Positions 14,207-23,100 of a stretch of 24,722 nucleotides of DNA are shown here, in pieces. The DNA lies in NCBI GenBank assembly GCA_051877855.1, contig JBJEJH010000048.1, positions 1-24,722 of the forward strand. Reading direction: 5' to 3'. Source of the stretch: MGBC120314 sp051877855 (GTDB lineage: Bacteria; Bacillota; Clostridia; Lachnospirales; Lachnospiraceae). The translations under genes and the position numbers were made by a program. The notes below the pieces were generated by a model that had not been told where the DNA came from, ran no database searches, and saw only the letters and a list, made by a program, of their open reading frames with translations. Position 1 is the stretch's first letter; each line of letters starts with the position of its first letter.

Positions 14207-15535
14207 TCAGGCCTCGTCCCGGGTGATACTCACCACAGAATCCATGTCGAATTCACCCACGGTGTTCTGCTCCGCCACGATGCTTAGGTTCGCCACATCA
14301 TACATACGGTCATATACCGTAAATTCTCCATTTTCATAGCCCGTGCATCCAAAGGACATCAGATAATCCCCGCCCTGAAGCAGTGCCCGCTGTTTAAAGG
14401 AGATCACATAGGTCTCGCCCTTCTTCGCCAGTGGCAGCTCCACTTTCTCGAACATACTATTCGTTCCGGTAATCTCAGCACCCCGGGCATTTTTTACCGT
14501 ATAGGCAAAGATTGGATATTCCACATCCTCTTCAAATTCCACCTTCATCCGGATTTCAAAGGCAGATTTTTTAAGAATCAGACTGGTGATCTGTCCATTC
14601 TCATCAAAGAATCCAAAGTCCACGATATGGGCTTTGCCACTTCCATAGAGTACATTCTCCTCATTAAGAGAAAGCTGATCCATCCAGCGATTGTTGTCCG
14701 ACGCTACGCTTCCCTCTTTATCCGGTTTTGCACCCCTTTTCCCCGGGTTAGAAGCCTCCGCCTTGTCCTTCTCATTTTCATTGTCAGCATTCTCATCATA
14801 CTGATTTACGAGAATTTTCTTGTAGATATCCACCATTTTCTTAGGATTACCTTCCTTAACCACCTTGCCGTGGTTAAGAACTACTACTTTATCACAGTAC
14901 TTCACCACACTGCTCATATCGTGGGTTACCAGAAGAACCGTTGTCCCGTTGCGCTTAATTTCATCCATTTTCTTAAAGCACTTGGACTGAAAATAGATAT
15001 CTCCCACGCTTAAGGCCTCATCCACGATCAGGATGTCCGGCTGCACATTGATTGCCATGGCAAATGCCAACCTTGCAAACATTCCGCTGGAATAGGTCTT
15101 CACCGGCTGATTAATATAATCACCGATTCCGGCAAATTCCACAATCTCCGGCACTTTCTCCTCCATCTGTTCCCTGGTGTAGCCCATCAGCGCCCCGTTG
15201 AAATAGATGTTCTCCATTCCGGTGTACTCGTTGTTAAATCCGGCACCAAGTTCCAGAAGTGCAGAGACCTTACCATTTACCTCGATGCTTCCCTTACTTG
15301 GACTTAAGACCCCGGTAATAATCTTAAGGATCGTGGACTTACCCGCACCATTGGTTCCAATCAGACCCACCGTCTGTCCTTTTTCCACCGTAAAGTTCAC
15401 GTCAGACAGGGCATAGTACTCCCTGTAACACTTCTTTCGGCTAAGGTGCAGCGCGTCCTTTAAACGGTCCCCTCTGCCACGGTACAATTTATATATTTTA
15501 GATACATTTTCTACGTTAATTGCGTATTCGCTCAT
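14207..15535 (-). CDS. wzt: Polysaccharide ABC exporter ATPase with C-terminal substrate domain (Wzt/TagH-like)
   Basis: A 442-residue protein. The ATPase half (1-240) has Walker A GTNGAGKST (60-68), the signature YSSGM (148-152), Walker B DILIVDE (167-173) and the H-loop VTHDM. A charged, low-complexity linker (245-285) leads to a beta-sandwich of about 150 residues resembling Wzt C-terminal domains, which recognise the modified non-reducing end of the polymer in systems with a chain terminator. AGGAG before 15535 fixes the start; the longer frame up to 15568 lacks a ribosome site. It works with the permease encoded just upstream. The C-terminal domain and adjacent methyltransferase/kinase support export of a capped glycan rather than plain TagGH teichoic acid export. 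Confidence 0.9.
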   Translation of the reverse strand: MSEYAINVENVSKIYKLYRGRGDRLKDALHLSRKKCYREYYALSDVNFTVEKGQTVGLIGTNGAGKSTILKIITGVLSPSKGSIEVNGKVSALLELGAGFNNEYTGMENIYFNGALMGYTREQMEEKVPEIVEFAGIGDYINQPVKTYSSGMFARLAFAMAINVQPDILIVDEALSVGDIYFQSKCFKKMDEIKRNGTTVLLVTHDMSSVVKYCDKVVVLNHGKVVKEGNPKKMVDIYKKILVNQYDENADNENEKDKAEASNPGKRGAKPDKEGSVASDNNRWMDQLSLNEENVLYGSGKAHIVDFGFFDENGQITSLILKKSAFEIRMKVEFEEDVEYPIFAYTVKNARGAEITGTNSMFEKVELPLAKKGETYVISFKQRALLQGGDYLMSFGCTGYENGEFTVYDRMYDVANLSIVAEQNTVGEFDMDSVVSITRDEA

Positions 15536-15571
15536 AATTCTCCTACCATCGAATTGTATCGATCTCATATC

Positions 15572-16417
15572 CTAAATGACATCCGCAAAATGTGGTTTTA
15601 ACCGGTTAAAAATACTACTTCCAAGAATAAATATAATCAATGCTACGATCCAGAAATAAATGGTCATCGGCATATCTTCCCAGAACCATACATGATTAAT
15701 CATGGCGTCCCTGTATCCCCGCACGATGTAATACATCGGGTTTAACCGGATGATCTTTGCAATCATCGGGTGATTTCCAAGCATCTGGGTATCCTGCCAC
15801 ATAATCGGCGTAATCCAGATAAATACCTGCAGGAATATCGTCACCACCTGGCTAAGATCCTTAAAGAATACCACGATGGCACTGGTGATGAATTCAATCC
15901 CCGCTGCCAGAATCCACAAAGCCACAAGGTAATAGGGTATCTGCAGCATATAAATCGTCGGCGCGTATCCCATACATGCAAAGATGACAAACATTAACAG
16001 GATAAAGAAGAAATGAATGATCGTGGCCGTAACAATCTTCACCACTGGAAGTATACTGATATTAAAAACAATCTTCTTTACCAGATAGGTGTACTCCACC
16101 AACACATTGGTTCCGCTGCTTAGGATCTCTGAAAAGAGAAACCAGGGAACCAGTCCGGCAATGAGCCACAGTACATAGGGATAGCCATTCACATCATTGC
16201 TTACACCACGCATGCCCACCGTAAACACGAACCAATATACACAGATGGTCACGATGGGACTGACAAATGCCCACAGGATGCCAAAATAGGAACCGGCGAA
16301 TTTTTTCTTAAAATCATTTTTCGCAAGTTCCCTCACTAATCCCATATTGTCAAATATGTCCCGCAGCATAAGTATTGCTGCGGGAGTTTTTTCTTTTTTC
16401 TCGGCGCTAATTATCAT
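15572..16417 (-). CDS. wzm: Polysaccharide ABC exporter permease (Wzm/TagG-like)
   Basis: A 281-residue ABC-2 type membrane protein with about six transmembrane helices after a 40-residue cytosolic N-terminus (coupling segment ELAKNDFKKKFAGSYFGILW). The LNPMYYIVRGYRD motif near the C-terminus is typical of Wzm/TagG permeases. It moves lipid-linked glycan across the membrane together with the Wzt-like ATPase encoded 37 bases downstream. GGAG eight bases before the ATG fixes the start. The first 20 codons overlap a strong hairpin that, read from the plus strand, is a complete terminator (16360-16399); in the mRNA it lies just inside the coding region and could affect initiation. Confidence 0.92.
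   Translation of the reverse strand: MIISAEKKEKTPAAILMLRDIFDNMGLVRELAKNDFKKKFAGSYFGILWAFVSPIVTICVYWFVFTVGMRGVSNDVNGYPYVLWLIAGLVPWFLFSEILSSGTNVLVEYTYLVKKIVFNISILPVVKIVTATIIHFFFILLMFVIFACMGYAPTIYMLQIPYYLVALWILAAGIEFITSAIVVFFKDLSQVVTIFLQVFIWITPIMWQDTQMLGNHPMIAKIIRLNPMYYIVRGYRDAMINHVWFWEDMPMTIYFWIVALIIFILGSSIFNRLKPHFADVI
16360..16399 (+). terminator. Plus-strand terminator inside the 5' end of the permease gene
   Basis: CCCGCAGCA (16360-16368) pairs perfectly with TGCTGCGGG (16376-16384) around a 7-base loop and is followed by TTTTTTCTTTTTT. This is a textbook intrinsic terminator antisense to the permease gene. No plus-strand gene lies upstream within 6.5 kb. It could stop antisense transcription into the rfb genes, or be a by-product of Lys codons and a chance stem. 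Confidence 0.65.
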
Positions 16418-16453
16418 GATCCAGTCTCCAAATTGCCCGGCTTTTACGTAAGC

Positions 16454-17008
16454 CTAATTCTTATAATCCTTGATTCCCGGCCACTTCTGATCTTTTTCGG
16501 ATAAAATCAGCTTCATTCCCTCCGGAATCGGCCAGTCGATGCCGATTTCAGGATCACTCCAAAGAATTCCACCCTCATCATTCGGATGATAGAAGTCACT
16601 GCATTTATAACAAAATTCAGCAGTATCGGATAATACCACGAATCCATGGGCGAAATTCTTAGGGATAAAGAACTGTTTCTTATTCTGCGCAGAAAGAACT
16701 ACGCCATACCACTGTCCATAGGTCTTAGAACCCTCACGAAGATCCACCGCCACGTCAAACACTTCTCCGCTTACCACACGAACCAGCTTGTCCTGTGGAA
16801 ATTCTTTTTGAAAATGTAATCCTCGAAGGACACCCTTTACGGACATGGACTGGTTGTCCTGTACGAACTGTACATCGATTCCGGCCTCTGCAAAATCATT
16901 ATAATTATATGTCTCCATAAAGTATCCACGCTCATCCCCAAATACGGTAGGCTCAATAACCTTCAAACCCTCGATGTCGCAGGTCGTTACCTTAATTTTA
17001 CCCATCAT
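16454..17008 (-). CDS. rfbC: dTDP-4-dehydrorhamnose 3,5-epimerase
   Basis: A 184-residue cytosolic epimerase of the RmlC cupin family, third step of dTDP-L-rhamnose synthesis. Family marks are GYFMETYN, FVQDNQSMSVKGVLRGLHFQ (with the catalytic His in RGLHFQ), the VFDVAVDLR strand with the partner Asp, and FIPKNFAHGF. Length is normal. The GAGG site fits the ATG at 17008, with a second ATG directly after it. It lies 30 bases after rfbB and 37 before the permease gene in one operon. Confidence 0.96.
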   Translation of the reverse strand: MMGKIKVTTCDIEGLKVIEPTVFGDERGYFMETYNYNDFAEAGIDVQFVQDNQSMSVKGVLRGLHFQKEFPQDKLVRVVSGEVFDVAVDLREGSKTYGQWYGVVLSAQNKKQFFIPKNFAHGFVVLSDTAEFCYKCSDFYHPNDEGGILWSDPEIGIDWPIPEGMKLILSEKDQKWPGIKDYKN

Positions 17009-17037
17009 TCTAATCCTCTTATCTGATATAATATAGC

Positions 17038-18123
17038 TTAACGATTCTTGTACATTGAATCATAATATTTCTGGTAATCACCACTGGTGGCATTCTGCAT
17101 CCACTGTTCATTTTCAAAATACCACTGAATGGTCTTGCGGATGCCTTCCTTGAACATAGTCTCCGGATACCATCCAAGATCTTTCTTAATCTTATCGGGA
17201 GCAATGGCATAACGACGGTCATGTCCCTTACGGTCCGTTACATATGTGATTAATTCCTTGCTTACGTTGGCCTTTCTCGGATCACCCTCCGGAAGCATTT
17301 CCTGCAGAGTTTCTAAGATAATCGTAAGAATCTCGATGTTCTGCTTCTCATTGTGTCCACCGATGTTATATTTTTCAAAAAGCTTACCCTGCTCCTGTAC
17401 CATATCAATGGCCTTAGCATGATCCTCTACATATAACCAGTCTCTTACATTCTTGCCGTCACCATACACCGGAAGTTTCTTTCCCTGCAATGCATTGTTG
17501 ATCATCAGCGGAATGAATTTCTCCGGGAACTGGTACGGACCATAGTTATTACTGCAGTTCGTAATGTTTGCCGGAAACTTGTAAGTATCCATATAGGCCT
17601 TTACAAGAAAGTCTGATGATGCCTTACTTGCAGAGTATGGACTATGTGGATCATAGGGTGTTGTCTCATAGAAGAACGCATTGTCATCATCCGGGAGGGA
17701 ACCATATACCTCATCCGTTGACACGTGTAAGAACTTCTTGTCCGGCTTATAGGTGCCATCCGGAAGCTCCCATGCTGCACGGGCACAGTTAAGCATTACG
17801 GCAGTACCCATCACATTGGTACGCACGAATACTTCCGGCTCCTCGATACTGCGGTCAACATGGCTCTCTGCTGCAAAATGTACCACCCGGTCAATATCAT
17901 TTTCTTCAAAAATCCTGGATATTGCCTGTGCGTCACAGATATCCGCCTTGATAAAGGTGTAGTTATCACGATTTTCCACATCCTTAAGATTCTCCAGGTT
18001 ACCTGCATAAGTCAGCACATCCACGTTGATGATACGAATATCGTTATCATACTTCTTAAACATATAGTGAATATAATTGGAACCGATAAATCCGGCACCA
18101 CCGGTTACAAGATAAGTTCTCAT
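17038..18123 (-). CDS. rfbB: dTDP-glucose 4,6-dehydratase
   Basis: A 361-residue extended short-chain dehydrogenase/reductase, second step of dTDP-L-rhamnose synthesis. It has GGAGFIGSN (8-16) for NAD, HFAAESHVDRS, the catalytic STDEVYGS with Thr-Asp-Glu, and YSASKASSD with the Tyr-x3-Lys pair. NNYGPYQFPEKFIP is the RmlB signature. Length and motifs are complete, so it should be active. AGGAG eight bases upstream supports the start. It lies between rfbD and rfbC with gaps of 30-43 bases. Confidence 0.97.
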   Translation of the reverse strand: MRTYLVTGGAGFIGSNYIHYMFKKYDNDIRIINVDVLTYAGNLENLKDVENRDNYTFIKADICDAQAISRIFEENDIDRVVHFAAESHVDRSIEEPEVFVRTNVMGTAVMLNCARAAWELPDGTYKPDKKFLHVSTDEVYGSLPDDDNAFFYETTPYDPHSPYSASKASSDFLVKAYMDTYKFPANITNCSNNYGPYQFPEKFIPLMINNALQGKKLPVYGDGKNVRDWLYVEDHAKAIDMVQEQGKLFEKYNIGGHNEKQNIEILTIILETLQEMLPEGDPRKANVSKELITYVTDRKGHDRRYAIAPDKIKKDLGWYPETMFKEGIRKTIQWYFENEQWMQNATSGDYQKYYDSMYKNR

Positions 18124-18165
18124 TGATTCATCTCCTGATTATTAATTGATATTTTTCTATTCGAA

Positions 18166-19029
18166 TTACATTTGTTTTATATACTCTTCCAATGCCGCTT
18201 TCCAGTCCGCCATCTGATAATCCGTGGTTAATCTTAACATATAGTTATCAAGCACGGAATATGCCGGTCTCTTGGCCGGTGTAGGGTACTGATCTGTGGT
18301 GATGTAGTTCACCTTGACATTCTCTCCTGCCATGGCAAAGATCTCTGTAGCAAAATCCGCCCAGGAACAGCTTCCCTCACAGGTTCCATGGAATACACCG
18401 AAGTTCTCTGTGGGCTCCAGCTTCTGAATCATACGGGCAAGTTCCAAGGCACTGGTTGGCGTACCATACTGGTCACAAACCACGCTTACTTCTCCACGTT
18501 CCCTGCCAAGCTTTAGCATGGTCTTAACGAAGTTATTGCCATCACCATAGAGCCATGCGGTTCGCACGATAAAATACCGATCGCCAAATTCTCTTACAAA
18601 ATTCTCGCCGGCAAGCTTGGTCTTACCATAAGCACCACAAGGGTTGGTTGCGGCAAATTCATTGTATGGTTCCTGTGCTTTTCCATCAAATACATAATCC
18701 GTGGATACATGGACAAGCTTCGCTCCGATTTTCTTCGCTGCAATACTCAAGTTCCTTGGTCCGATAGCATTAATCTTATATGCATTATCCCAATCCGTCT
18801 CGCATTTATTCACATTGGTGTGAGCAGCACAATTGATGATCACGTCCGGCTTACTTTCCTCTGCCACACGAAGTACATCCTGGATATCCGTGATGTCAAG
18901 ATTCGTCACGTCCGTGTTGATAAGTTCCACCTTATCTGCCGCTTCTGCCTTCTCATTGCCGTCGTTATATACCTGATTGATTGCCCGTCCCAGCTGTCCA
19001 TTACAGCCGGTTACTAATATCTTCTTCAT
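18166..19029 (-). CDS. rfbD: dTDP-4-dehydrorhamnose reductase
   Basis: A 287-residue short-chain reductase, last step of dTDP-L-rhamnose synthesis. It has GCNGQLGRAI (8-17) for NAD(P)H, NCAAHTNVNKCE, HVSTDYVFDGK with the catalytic Thr, and YGKTKLAGE with the Tyr-x3-Lys pair. The length is typical of RmlD. The start has only a modest AGGA site. It follows rfbA by 34 bases, and the order A-D-B-C differs from the common B-D-A-C order of enterobacteria. Confidence 0.96.
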   Translation of the reverse strand: MKKILVTGCNGQLGRAINQVYNDGNEKAEAADKVELINTDVTNLDITDIQDVLRVAEESKPDVIINCAAHTNVNKCETDWDNAYKINAIGPRNLSIAAKKIGAKLVHVSTDYVFDGKAQEPYNEFAATNPCGAYGKTKLAGENFVREFGDRYFIVRTAWLYGDGNNFVKTMLKLGRERGEVSVVCDQYGTPTSALELARMIQKLEPTENFGVFHGTCEGSCSWADFATEIFAMAGENVKVNYITTDQYPTPAKRPAYSVLDNYMLRLTTDYQMADWKAALEEYIKQM

Positions 19030-19063
19030 AAATACTGTCCTATCTCATTTAAATGTAATTTCC

Positions 19064-19933
19064 TTACAGACCGTTAGCTACATCCACCAGATACTCGCCA
19101 TAAGCGGTCTTCATCAATGGTTTCGCAAGCTCTAAGAGCTGATCCCGATTGATATAGCCTCTGCGGTACGCAATTTCCTCAATACATGAGATGTATAATC
19201 CCTGTCTCTTCTGGAATGCAGATACGAAGTCTGCTGCCGCAAGGAGCATGTCATGATTACCGGTATCCAGCCATGCAAATCCACGACCAAGGGTCTCTAC
19301 CTGAAGTGTTCCCCTCTTAAGATACTCATTATTCACTGAAGTAATCTCGATTTCGCCTCTTGCTGAAGGCTTCACGTTCTTGGCAATCTCCACAACATCA
19401 TTATCATAGAAATATAATCCCGGAACCGCATAATTGGACTTCGGGTTTGCCGGCTTCTCCTCGATGGAAAGTGCCTTTCCATCCTCATCGAACTCTACCA
19501 CGCCATATTCTCTCGGATCCTTAACATAATAACCAAAGATGGTGGCACCGCTGGTTCTCTCAGCAGCACGACGAAGCACCTTGGAAAAACTCTGTCCATA
19601 GAAGATGTTATCGCCAAGGACTAATGCCACGCTGTCCTTGCCAATAAATTCCTCCCCAATAATAAATGCGTCGGCAAGTCCTCTCGGCTCCTCCTGAATC
19701 GCATATTCAAACCGCATACCAAGCTGTTCACCGCTTCCCAGTAATTCCTTAAATACCGGAAGATCTCTTGGGGTGGAGATGATTAACACCTCACGAATCC
19801 CTGCCAGCATCAGTGTGGATAACGGATAATAAATCATCGGTTTATCATACACCGGCATAATCTGCTTTGAAATGGCCTTGGTCAGTGGATAAAGTCTTGT
19901 TCCCGAACCGCCTGCCAGAATAATTCCCTTCAT
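19064..19933 (-). CDS. rfbA: Glucose-1-phosphate thymidylyltransferase
   Basis: A 289-residue nucleotidyltransferase that makes dTDP-glucose from dTTP and glucose-1-phosphate, first step of the rhamnose pathway and usually its feedback point. It has GIILAGGSGTRLYPLTK at the start, YDKPMIYYPLSTLM, LVLGDNIFYG and EIEITSVNNEYL, all RmlA marks. GGGAGG six bases before 19933 fixes the start; the longer frame lacks a site. It is the first gene of the eight-gene operon, behind the promoter at 19987-20015. Confidence 0.97.
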   Translation of the reverse strand: MKGIILAGGSGTRLYPLTKAISKQIMPVYDKPMIYYPLSTLMLAGIREVLIISTPRDLPVFKELLGSGEQLGMRFEYAIQEEPRGLADAFIIGEEFIGKDSVALVLGDNIFYGQSFSKVLRRAAERTSGATIFGYYVKDPREYGVVEFDEDGKALSIEEKPANPKSNYAVPGLYFYDNDVVEIAKNVKPSARGEIEITSVNNEYLKRGTLQVETLGRGFAWLDTGNHDMLLAAADFVSAFQKRQGLYISCIEEIAYRRGYINRDQLLELAKPLMKTAYGEYLVDVANGL

Positions 19934-19986
19934 ATGGTTCCTCCCATAGTTTCTAGTAAAAAAATACATAATTACAGTTAGTTTAT

Positions 19987-20015
19987 ATTATACTCTTAAA
20001 TTCAAAAAAACTCAA
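19987..20015 (-). promoter_or_regulatory. Promoter of the rfb-wzm-wzt operon
   Basis: TTGAGT (20010-20015), 17 bases and TATAAT (19987-19992) on the minus strand, 53 bases before rfbA. The -35 overlaps the 3' arm and T-tract of the terminator that ends the preceding lyase gene, so terminator and promoter share DNA. Confidence 0.7.
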
Positions 20016-20061
20016 GGGACAGAGCGATCTTTGCATTTCTAAAGATATTCTGTCCCCTGAG
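20004..20061 (-). terminator. Terminator of the PL9-like gene
   Basis: A 13-bp stem with one wobble (20011-20023 with 20049-20061), an inner ATCTTT/AAAGAT stem and TTTTTTT after it on the minus strand. It lies about 87 bases after the stop of the 1192-aa gene. Strong and one-directional. Confidence 0.88.
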
Positions 20062-20147
20062 GTTCTATAAAACAATCGTTATTTCATATCTGAACGAAGC
20101 TTCTTACTTCTCGTGGCATTCTCTGCTTTTTGCGACATTTCTTACTC

Positions 20148-23100
20148 TTAACGGCGCTTTCTTCGCAGGATTACCAGCAGAAGCATTATCAATACGCCTG
20201 CAATTACAACGATCTTGGCGATGGCCAGCGTCGAGTCTGATCCCTGTGGAGTAACATCTACCGCTTCCTCAACTGTACCGCTTACACTTGCGGTTACCTG
20301 AGGCTGCACAGAAGCTGCAAGGCTGCCGGTATCGATTCTTGCACCGGTATCCTGCGGAGCATCCGCGGTAAGAACCAGAAGTCCCTGCATATCAATGGTA
20401 CCATCACTCTTTCTCTTCGGTGCCACTGTAACATCGGTGCTCTCGAACCAATCCGTGGTTGCCACCTGACCCTCGCTGTTATAGGATTCCACACCATCAA
20501 AAAGATAATTGTTGGTGCTTCGAAGTGAGTAAATTACACCACTGCTTGTACCAAGTTCCGGATTGACGGTTCCATTATCCGTAACAGAAAGAATACCATT
20601 CAAAATCCATGCCTTAGGGTTGGAATTCTTTGTGTACAGACTGATATTATAAGCCTTACCGTTTAATGAGTTATTATAGGATGTACAATTGATTACTTCA
20701 CAGTTCGGCCCGGAGTTACTGGTAATACCCTTGCCGAAGTTGTTGTAGGAAACACTGTTCACCAGCTGATGTGCACCTAACATATTCTCTCCGCCAAGCT
20801 TAAATCCATTTCCTTCACCGAAGAGGCTGTTTTCATCGGAAGGATCATCACCGACTAAGAATCCATTACTGTATGCAACACAGTTTTCCAGTACTACAGC
20901 ACCAATCGGGCCGGTAGTGGACTTCGCATAGAGATCATATCCATCATCGATGTTGTTATGTGCGATACATCCGTAAAACTTATTACCCTCTCCACAGGTA
21001 AGCTTTGCACAGAAACCATCGGCATCGGTTCTGCCGGAGTCACAGTTATTATAAGAATCACAGTTCTTGATCAGGTTTCCTGTCGGCCACATTTCGGACT
21101 CGTTTGGCTCACCGGAATAACGGCTGATCTGAAGACCCGCACTTTCCATGTTATGCATTGAACACATTTCAATGGTATTGTAATTTCCGCAGACACTCAC
21201 TCCCTTACATGCGCCGTTGGCAAATTCCAATCCATAGATATGCCAGTAATTTCCTACGACGGAAAGGATCGCAGGATCCCCATTCTTGATGTGGGAACCG
21301 TAGATCTTAACTCTTCCGGTGTTCTCCGCCATCAATACAATCGGTGCGTCCTCTCGTCCGTTTACACCACGCCCGATCACAAGTCCTTTCTGCGGCTTGT
21401 AATCACCATCAAGCAATACAATAATCTGTCCCGGCTGGGCATAGCTTATTGCGGTCTCAAGATCAAGTGTAGAAGCTCTGGTTCCCTTGCCACCGGCTGA
21501 ACCGGAAGGTGATACATAGATTGTCATTCCTTCCTCGCCCCACTGCTTTGCACTGACTGTCCATTCACCCTTAATAGCATCGGCAGATGTGATATTATCC
21601 GACGCATCCGGTGTAAATGCATATGTAAATGTATTATCCTGACCCATGTTAAGTGTCGCATCGGCCTTAATTACCTTGTTTGCTTCGGCCTTTCCGTTAT
21701 AAATGGTATTTCCTGCTGCATCCTTTACTTCCAGGCTACCGTCCACATTGGCAGATCCAATGAATTCATAGCTTGTAACACCGGATGTTGTACCTGAATA
21801 TATATTAAAATTTGGCTCAATCTGTTTCACAGCACCGGCACTGGCAGTACCCTCACTCTTCTCGAAGAGAATATCGGTCACTTCCACACCTACCTTACGT
21901 GTAGAAGCCACACCTACATAAATCGAGCCATCGTCCTGCTGCATAAGAGAATCGGTTCCCTCAAAGGTGATGGTCTCTGAAGCACCTTCCATAGAAGCTT
22001 CAAATCCCTCATTCGTCTTCTTTAATGTATAAGTAAATGTATCACCAATCTTAACGGAGTCGGTCTCATTCTTTACGTCGAAGGAGTTACGATTGTTAAG
22101 ATCGCGCATTGCACCTACGGTATTGTATGCGTTACTTGCGGTATATCCTGTAACCAGACGTGCACCATGTCCATGGTATCCGTTACCCTGTAACTTAAAC
22201 TGTCCCACGGACACGGAGTTAAAATACTTCGCATCCTTGGATCCTATACCGATAATATCTGTTGCAAATAATCCGTAACCGGTCTGGTTATCCGGACCAT
22301 CCTTTACATCCGTTACCGTAAATGTAGCGGTCAATTCAAAATTCTCTGCATTCGGATTGATTCTGGTATAGAAGAAGAAGAGACCGTCTTCACTGTCTGC
22401 GATCTTTCCGTTTGTCTGCGAAGAAACCGCTAACGCATTTTTGGTTCCTGTAATATCCTTAACCTGTATGCTGCCTGATGAAGTTTTAACTTCGTACTCC
22501 TTGCCGCCAACCTTCATGGTACCTGACGTTGCAGAACCAACCGCTGCCACGAACCATTCCTGCTCCGGATCACCAACCGTGATTTGTTCTGTGTCTTCGG
22601 TCTTCCGGTCATCTCTTGTGGCGGTAACCCTAATATCGTAGGTCTCACCTTCCTCAAGATCGGTCAAATAATAGCTTCCTTCTGTAATCTTAGCTGCAAT
22701 GGTCTTATAGTCTTTATCTGCAGACTTTTTGATGGCAAGATCAAAATAATCTGCCTCAAGGTTCTCCCAATCTACATATACGGCCCCATCACCTAAGTTG
22801 TCCACCCATTTAATCTCCGGAATGGAAAGAGGAATCTTGTACCCCTTAATCTTCTCCTGGTTACTTTCCTTGTCCTTGCATCCTCTTCGGCTGGCAATAA
22901 CCTGCACCGTAAAGTCTCCCTTTAAAGCAGGTTCCAGGGTATATACGCCGGATTCCGGAATCTGCTCACAGATTGCTTCATATCCGTTCTGGAATAAGAA
23001 CAATCTTGCGGTATCTGCGCCATCGGTACCAACCTCGACTTCAACATTAACATCGATGGTTCCCTTGTCATTGATCTTAACTTCCTTAATCACCGGATCC

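Noticed and set aside
14207..16417. Plain TagGH teichoic-acid exporter
   Set aside because: The ATPase carries a C-terminal domain of about 150 residues and lies beside dTDP-rhamnose and methyltransferase/kinase genes, with no teichoic-acid synthesis genes; a Wzm/Wzt-type glycan exporter fits better.
20065..20147. Short Lys/Arg-rich frame after the PL9-like gene
   Set aside because: Only 19 codons, no ribosome site and no conserved feature; treated as 3' untranslated sequence before the terminator.
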